Positions 5,347 through 7,924 of a stretch of DNA of 7,924 bases are shown here, piece by piece. A model generated the notes under the pieces. It ran no database searches and was not told the origin of the DNA. It was given only the letters and a program-made list of their open reading frames with translations. The stretch's first letter is position 1; each line of letters opens with the position of its first letter. The stretch lies in contig JAGLYB010000043.1 in assembly GCA_023132545.1 (NCBI GenBank), positions 1 to 7,924 of the forward strand, read 5' to 3'. This DNA comes from Candidatus Bipolaricaulota bacterium (GTDB lineage Bacteria; Bipolaricaulota; Bipolaricaulia; UBA7950; UBA9294). Both the position numbers and the translations under genes were made by a program.

Positions 5347-6747
5347 CTACGGAATCTGCATCTCAATGACGATCTCGCCGAGGCCAACGTTCAGCTCAAT
5401 CATTCGCTCCCCGTGGCCCAATGTGACGTTTCCCGACTTCCCAAAGAAGCCATGAACTCCGCCGGTCATGCCGGGGAAGCGGTCGATGGTTACATCTCCG
5501 ACGCCGGCTTTGGCGATCACCCTGGCCGAAGTACTCACCGGTAGAGTGAGGTCGATCTCACCGATACCCAAGTTCACGATCAGCTGCTGTGCATCCACAT
5601 CAGGCAGATCAATCTCGCCTATGCCGCCGGCAACAATCAGTACGGTAGCGTTCACGCTCTGCAGATTTACGTCGCCCACGCCGTTCTCGATGATGATCGT
5701 CTGTGCCTCATGATTGGCGAGTGTGATGTTCCCAAGTCCGTTTTTCACCCTCAGATCGATGCCTGTGGGAATCTGCAGAACATAGTTGACGCGACCTGTC
5801 CCCACAGTCTGCAAGGTGGCACTAAGGTCGGAACCATCGATGACCACGTGCAGTTCGTCGATCTGCTTCTCTTTGGCTGTTCGTGCAGCCTGCCATTCCA
5901 CCACCAGATCGGCCTCCGTGTCAGTCGTATCGACGGCATAGGAAGAGATGACGATATCGCCGAGTGCATTCTCGATGACGAGTTCGGTGCCGGAGGTCAT
6001 GGCAAACGAGCCATCGCTTACGATTGTCACTTGCTCGTTGCTGCCGGCCTCAGCATCGTGATCCTTGCCCGATCCAATACCGCCGAATGCGAGCCCGAAG
6101 CTGACCGTAGGGCCGGACATCTTGAGAGACGGGGCAGGAATGCCGAGAAGGTCGCCGAATTCGATTCCGAACACAGGGAAGATATAGCCGATGCGAAACT
6201 CGAACCCCATCCAAGGAAGCAGCTGTGCCGACATGCTGACGTAGGGCTGAACGAAACCCATGGCCAAGCCGATCTCCCGATAAGTTGGTTCGGGAATGAG
6301 ACCTTCAGGTTCAATTGGTCCCACAAGATAGCTGGAGATCGAAAGCACATTGGCGCCTCCGCCGAGTACAGTTCCGATGGTGAGAACCGAGCGTTCATTA
6401 CCACCGATGGCTGCGCCGATATCGAATCCGCCGCCTGCCGAGACGAATTCGGCATAGATCTCCTCATTCTCAGACATAGCGAACATGCCCCAACCAACGC
6501 CGCCGAACGACGGTCCGCCGATTACACCACCGCGGCCGCCTCCGCCCGAGCCAATCAGGAAGTCGCCCATTGAAGGGAGTCCGTTCTCCGACATGAACGT
6601 GTTGATCCCGGTCATGTCCGGGAAGAAAGCCATGGCCATCGCACCGCCGAATCCGAAACCGCGTGCTACAGGCTCAGCCACCACAAGGCTGGAGCCTATC
6701 GCTCCGATGCAAGCAAGGAGCACGAAGAAAAACGACAATCGTTTCAT
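5347..6747 (-). CDS. Secreted protein with Gly-rich N-part and DUF4097-like beta-solenoid (466 aa)
   Basis: A signal peptide covers about residues 1-24 (MKRLSFFFVLLACIGAIGSS, cleavage near VVA-EP). Residues 28-225 are Gly/Phe/Met-rich with alternating hydrophobic strands and a GSGGGGRGG loop near 67-74, suggesting a membrane-associated beta domain. A polar linker (226-240) leads to the C-terminal region, where a turn motif of the G-x-G-D/E/N-I/V type recurs: ALGDI 261, GLGNI 337, GVGDV 356, GIGEI 375, GIGEI 394, GVGDV 415, GLGEI 455. This recurring turn is characteristic of DUF4097-type putative adhesin domains, which fold as a beta-solenoid. The family's role is not firmly established; surface or periplasmic scaffolding is inferred. 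The ribosome site GGGAGGGG (minus strand, 6764-6757) supports the start. It converges on the plus-strand cluster and lies far downstream of the next minus-strand gene, so it probably has its own promoter. Confidence 0.88.
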   Translation of the reverse strand: MKRLSFFFVLLACIGAIGSSLVVAEPVARGFGFGGAMAMAFFPDMTGINTFMSENGLPSMGDFLIGSGGGGRGGVIGGPSFGGVGWGMFAMSENEEIYAEFVSAGGGFDIGAAIGGNERSVLTIGTVLGGGANVLSISSYLVGPIEPEGLIPEPTYREIGLAMGFVQPYVSMSAQLLPWMGFEFRIGYIFPVFGIEFGDLLGIPAPSLKMSGPTVSFGLAFGGIGSGKDHDAEAGSNEQVTIVSDGSFAMTSGTELVIENALGDIVISSYAVDTTDTEADLVVEWQAARTAKEKQIDELHVVIDGSDLSATLQTVGTGRVNYVLQIPTGIDLRVKNGLGNITLANHEAQTIIIENGVGDVNLQSVNATVLIVAGGIGEIDLPDVDAQQLIVNLGIGEIDLTLPVSTSARVIAKAGVGDVTIDRFPGMTGGVHGFFGKSGNVTLGHGERMIELNVGLGEIVIEMQIP

Positions 6748-6756
6748 ACAGAATCA

Positions 6757-6764
6757 CCCCTCCC
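6757..6764 (-). promoter_or_regulatory. Ribosome binding site of the DUF4097-like gene
   Basis: GGGAGGGG on the minus strand lies 9 bases before the ATG (6747-6745) and fixes the start at MKRLSF. Confidence 0.75.
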
Positions 6765-6788
6765 GAATTCACTTGTGGAAATTAGCCA

Positions 6789-6810
6789 GGAAATTCAATT
6801 GTTGAATTCC
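6789..6810. other. AT-rich inverted repeat in the leader of the DUF4097-like gene
   Basis: GGAAATTCAA (6789-6798) pairs with TTGAATTCC (6802-6810), with one bulged A and a three-base loop. It lies about 40-60 bases upstream of the minus-strand ATG, where an operator or 5' leader structure could sit. Confidence 0.4.
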
Positions 6811-6814
6811 CCAA

Positions 6815-6845
6815 GCAACTGGTGATTCGCAGATTCACCAGTTGC
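6815..6845. other. Perfect 11-bp hairpin
   Basis: GCAACTGGTGA (6815-6825) pairs exactly with TCACCAGTTGC (6835-6845) around a 9-base loop. It lies about 70-100 bases upstream of the DUF4097-like start. It has no T-run on either side, so it is not an intrinsic terminator; it could be an operator, an RNA leader structure or part of a mobile palindromic element. Confidence 0.6.
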
Positions 6846-6883
6846 CACTATCCTAATCAATTCGCCGCAAAGATACGAAATCG

Positions 6884-6900
6884 GCAACGCGAAGCGTTGC
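6884..6900. other. Perfect 7-bp hairpin with GAA loop
   Basis: GCAACGC (6884-6890) pairs with GCGTTGC (6894-6900) around GAA. It has the same design (7 bp, GAA loop) as the hairpin at 5326-5342, with a different stem sequence. Confidence 0.55.
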
Positions 6901-6903
6901 TTG

Positions 6904-6927
6904 AGAGAATCCGCAAGCGGATTCTCT
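6904..6927. other. Perfect 11-bp hairpin, nearly loop-less palindrome
   Basis: AGAGAATCCGC (6904-6914) pairs exactly with GCGGATTCTCT (6917-6927), leaving only AA between the arms; as RNA the loop would be CAAG with ten pairs. It follows the 6884-6900 hairpin after three bases. Confidence 0.6.
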
Positions 6928-6996
6928 TGGGCTTACTCCTCCGATCGCTTGTCCGTTTCGACGCACGGCCAAAACGTGAGACGAACATGGGCAGGC

Positions 6997-7017
6997 GGAT
7001 TTAGGAACAGGAAATCC
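6997..7017. other. Short inverted repeat
   Basis: GGATTT (6997-7002) pairs with AAATCC (7012-7017) around a nine-base loop. It is weak alone. Confidence 0.3.
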
Positions 7018-7032
7018 ACGAGAAAGTGATAG

Positions 7033-7052
7033 CCCAGACGGGATGTCCTGGG
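7033..7052. other. Bulged hairpin
   Basis: CCCAGAC (7033-7039) pairs with GTCCTGGG (7045-7052), with one bulged C and loop GGGAT. It directly precedes the 9-bp repeat array. Confidence 0.35.
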
Positions 7053-7054
7053 GA

Positions 7055-7099
7055 AACCCAACGAACTCAATAAACTCCATGAACCCAACGAACCCAACG
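7055..7099. repeat. 9-bp degenerate tandem array, five units
   Basis: Five contiguous nonamers follow each other without gaps: AACCCAACG, AACTCAATA, AACTCCATG, AACCCAACG, AACCCAACG. A further partial unit (AACCGAGGC) follows. Unit length is constant while the sequence drifts mainly at positions 4, 6, 8 and 9. Read on the minus strand they give the short Phe-Val-Gly-type ORFs that I reject as genes. Confidence 0.75.
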
Positions 7100-7122
7100 A
7101 ACCGAGGCCTTTGCCCTTCGCA

Positions 7123-7150
7123 TTACAGGCCACAAGCTACAGACTACAAG
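7123..7150. repeat. 7-bp degenerate tandem array, four units
   Basis: TTACAGG, CCACAAG, CTACAGA and CTACAAG follow each other in strict 7-base phase, with consensus close to CTACARG. They lie between the two 9-bp arrays. Confidence 0.6.
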
Positions 7151-7206
7151 CTGCCCCCTCCTTAATTCATACTATGTCCCCGAAATTCGTTCCGACTCAA
7201 TGAATA

Positions 7207-7241
7207 ACGGACCTTGGACACCGAACCACGGACTATGGACT
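7207..7241. repeat. Second 7-bp degenerate tandem array, five units
   Basis: ACGGACC, TTGGACA, CCGAACC, ACGGACT and ATGGACT follow in 7-base phase, with consensus close to AYGGACY. It uses a different core word (GGAC) from the first heptamer array (CTACA) and runs directly into the second nonamer array. Confidence 0.6.
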
Positions 7242-7268
7242 GACTCAACGAACCCCATGAACCCAACG
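7242..7268. repeat. Second 9-bp array, three units
   Basis: GACTCAACG, AACCCCATG and AACCCAACG belong to the same nonamer family as the array at 7055-7099. It starts at the base after the heptamer array ends. Confidence 0.65.
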
Positions 7269-7280
7269 AGTCGCATAGCA

Positions 7281-7299
7281 ACTTCCCCGGTGGGGGAGT
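7281..7299 (-). terminator. GC-rich hairpin downstream of the minus-strand partial gene
   Basis: ACTTCCCC (7281-7288) pairs with GGGGGAGT (7292-7299), with one G-T pair and a three-base loop. On the minus strand it begins 11 bases after the TAG stop. It is a plausible transcript end, but only AAGTTGCTAT follows, with no true T-run. Confidence 0.45.
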
Positions 7300-7309
7300 C
7301 TGCCGTTTC

Positions 7310-7924
7310 CTAATGTGGCATTTCCTCGATTGCCTGAACCACAAGTTTGGCATAGTGACCTTCGTACGTGCGAACCACGAACACATCGCCGACATTGCAT
7401 GGAGTTCGGCGGATCCCATAGCCGGATTCATCTGCTTCGACGACGTCCACGAAGCTGGTGCCGGAGACTTGGTAGAATCCGTTCTCCTCCTCGCTGATGT
7501 AGAAGACTCGGAAGAACAACTCGCCGCCATCTTGACCAAGCTCTAGATCGCGCAGATCTTCGGGCTCGTAGTGCTCCGGTCCACCGTCTTCGAAGTCGAA
7601 GCCATGCGTGGTTGCCCACATCGCTGTGCCTGTGATTACACCAGGTCCCGTCAATGTTCGGGTTCCATTGGGTTGATAGACATAGTTGATCTCGATCTGT
7701 AATTCCGAGTACAGGACGAAGTCGACAATTGCCGCCTCTTCCGTTGACTGTGGTGTGATGTCCATGGTGACGTAGACGAAGCCAAAAGGCGCGCCCAAGA
7801 TCACCCGGTGTTCGGCTGAGGACAATCCTTGAAACGAGTAATGGCCAGCGTCGTCTGTACGCATCGTTGCGATAGGTTCCCAGCAGTTGGTCGCCGCGGG
7901 GAAGTGGAGATCGATCACGATATT
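7310..7924 (-). CDS. C-terminal part of a secreted-type protein with carboxypeptidase-regulatory-like domain (204 aa visible)
   Basis: The frame is open to the right edge, so the N-terminus and any signal peptide lie outside; an internal GTG at 7918 should not be taken as the start. Residues 1-72 fit the end of a carboxypeptidase-regulatory-like or SdrD B-like Ig fold: TDDAGHYSFQGL at 23-34, then an ILGAPFGFVYV strand and an IVDFVL strand. The rest forms a second beta-rich domain, with HGFDFEDGG near 107-115, GGELFFRVFY near 133-142, and a C-terminal DVFVVRTYEGHYAKLVV near 180-196. The Y/F-VVRT-x-G-x-YAKL pattern recurs in secreted proteins of unknown function. The protein is acidic. It probably binds or displays at the surface; no enzyme motif is visible. 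It is on the same strand as the DUF4097-like gene but 562 bases upstream of it, so they are probably separate units. Confidence 0.8.
   Translation of the reverse strand, partial: NIVIDLHFPAATNCWEPIATMRTDDAGHYSFQGLSSAEHRVILGAPFGFVYVTMDITPQSTEEAAIVDFVLYSELQIEINYVYQPNGTRTLTGPGVITGTAMWATTHGFDFEDGGPEHYEPEDLRDLELGQDGGELFFRVFYISEEENGFYQVSGTSFVDVVEADESGYGIRRTPCNVGDVFVVRTYEGHYAKLVVQAIEEMPH

Larger units (their letters stand above)
6748..7309. other. 562-base structured non-coding region
   Basis: No credible gene lies here. Short ORFs on both strands are built from hairpins and simple repeats and lack ribosome sites. The left half (6789-7052) carries at least six inverted repeats, three of them perfect and strong. 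The right half (7055-7299) carries 9-bp and 7-bp degenerate tandem repeats and a final hairpin. The leader and promoter of the DUF4097-like gene must lie at its left end, but I see no clear -35/-10 pair. Confidence 0.65.

Noticed and set aside
5710..6573. Long plus-strand ORF of 287 codons opposite the DUF4097-like gene
   Set aside because: It is antisense to a clearly coding gene with signal peptide and repeated motifs; its His/Cys/Arg-rich product shows no signal peptide or domain. It is a long shadow.
6822..7004. Plus-strand Arg-rich ORF of 60 codons
   Set aside because: It runs through three palindromes, has no ribosome site and has a composition typical of chance ORFs.
6853..7133. Minus-strand ORFs with FVGF or LGSLGS repeats
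   Set aside because: They are translations of the 9-bp tandem array and hairpins, overlap one another in different frames, and lack ribosome sites.
7055..7268. CRISPR array
   Set aside because: Repeats are 7-9 bp with no spacers and no nearby cas genes; this is short-period tandem repetition.

Overview
The window is about 7.9 kb of bacterial DNA of moderate GC. It is dominated by secreted or envelope proteins of poorly known families. At least five genes start with a clear Sec signal peptide, and only one complete gene (a metallo-beta-lactamase-fold hydrolase) looks cytosolic. Shine-Dalgarno sites are strong (GGGAGG/AGGAGG types), genes are tightly spaced, and beta-rich extracytoplasmic proteins are frequent. 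This suits an uncultured, probably diderm bacterium. The style recalls candidate-phylum genomes such as Bipolaricaulota (Acetothermia), but nothing here is a taxonomic marker, so that placement is a low-confidence inference.

Layout. Positions 1-1708 (+) hold the last 41 codons of an upstream gene (possibly TolC-like), then a secreted beta-rich protein whose ATG overlaps the upstream stop (TAATG), then a COG1237-type metallo-hydrolase. After a 124-base gap, 1833-4949 (+) holds a small glycine-rich hydrophobic protein, a 511-residue protein made of four PPC-like domains, and a secreted gene that can only be read by changing frame twice. The second change falls exactly on a run of ten C. Positions 4950-5346 are a convergent intergenic region with a 56-codon ORF and a run of small hairpins. 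On the minus strand, 5347-6747 encodes a signal-peptide protein with a Gly-rich N-terminal part and a C-terminal DUF4097-like beta-solenoid. Positions 6748-7309 are non-coding and unusually structured: several perfect hairpins, then degenerate 9-bp and 7-bp tandem repeat arrays. From 7310 to the right edge is the 3' part of a minus-strand gene with a carboxypeptidase-regulatory-like fold and a second beta domain.

How they may work together. The plus-strand genes look like two co-directional envelope transcription units. Tandem PPC domains, a beta-solenoid and a regulatory-like Ig fold all point to surface or periplasmic binding and structural roles rather than a metabolic pathway. No phage, CRISPR, toxin-antitoxin or recognised defence system is visible. 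The points most worth checking are the broken or slippery gene at 3883-4949 and the two structured non-coding stretches.
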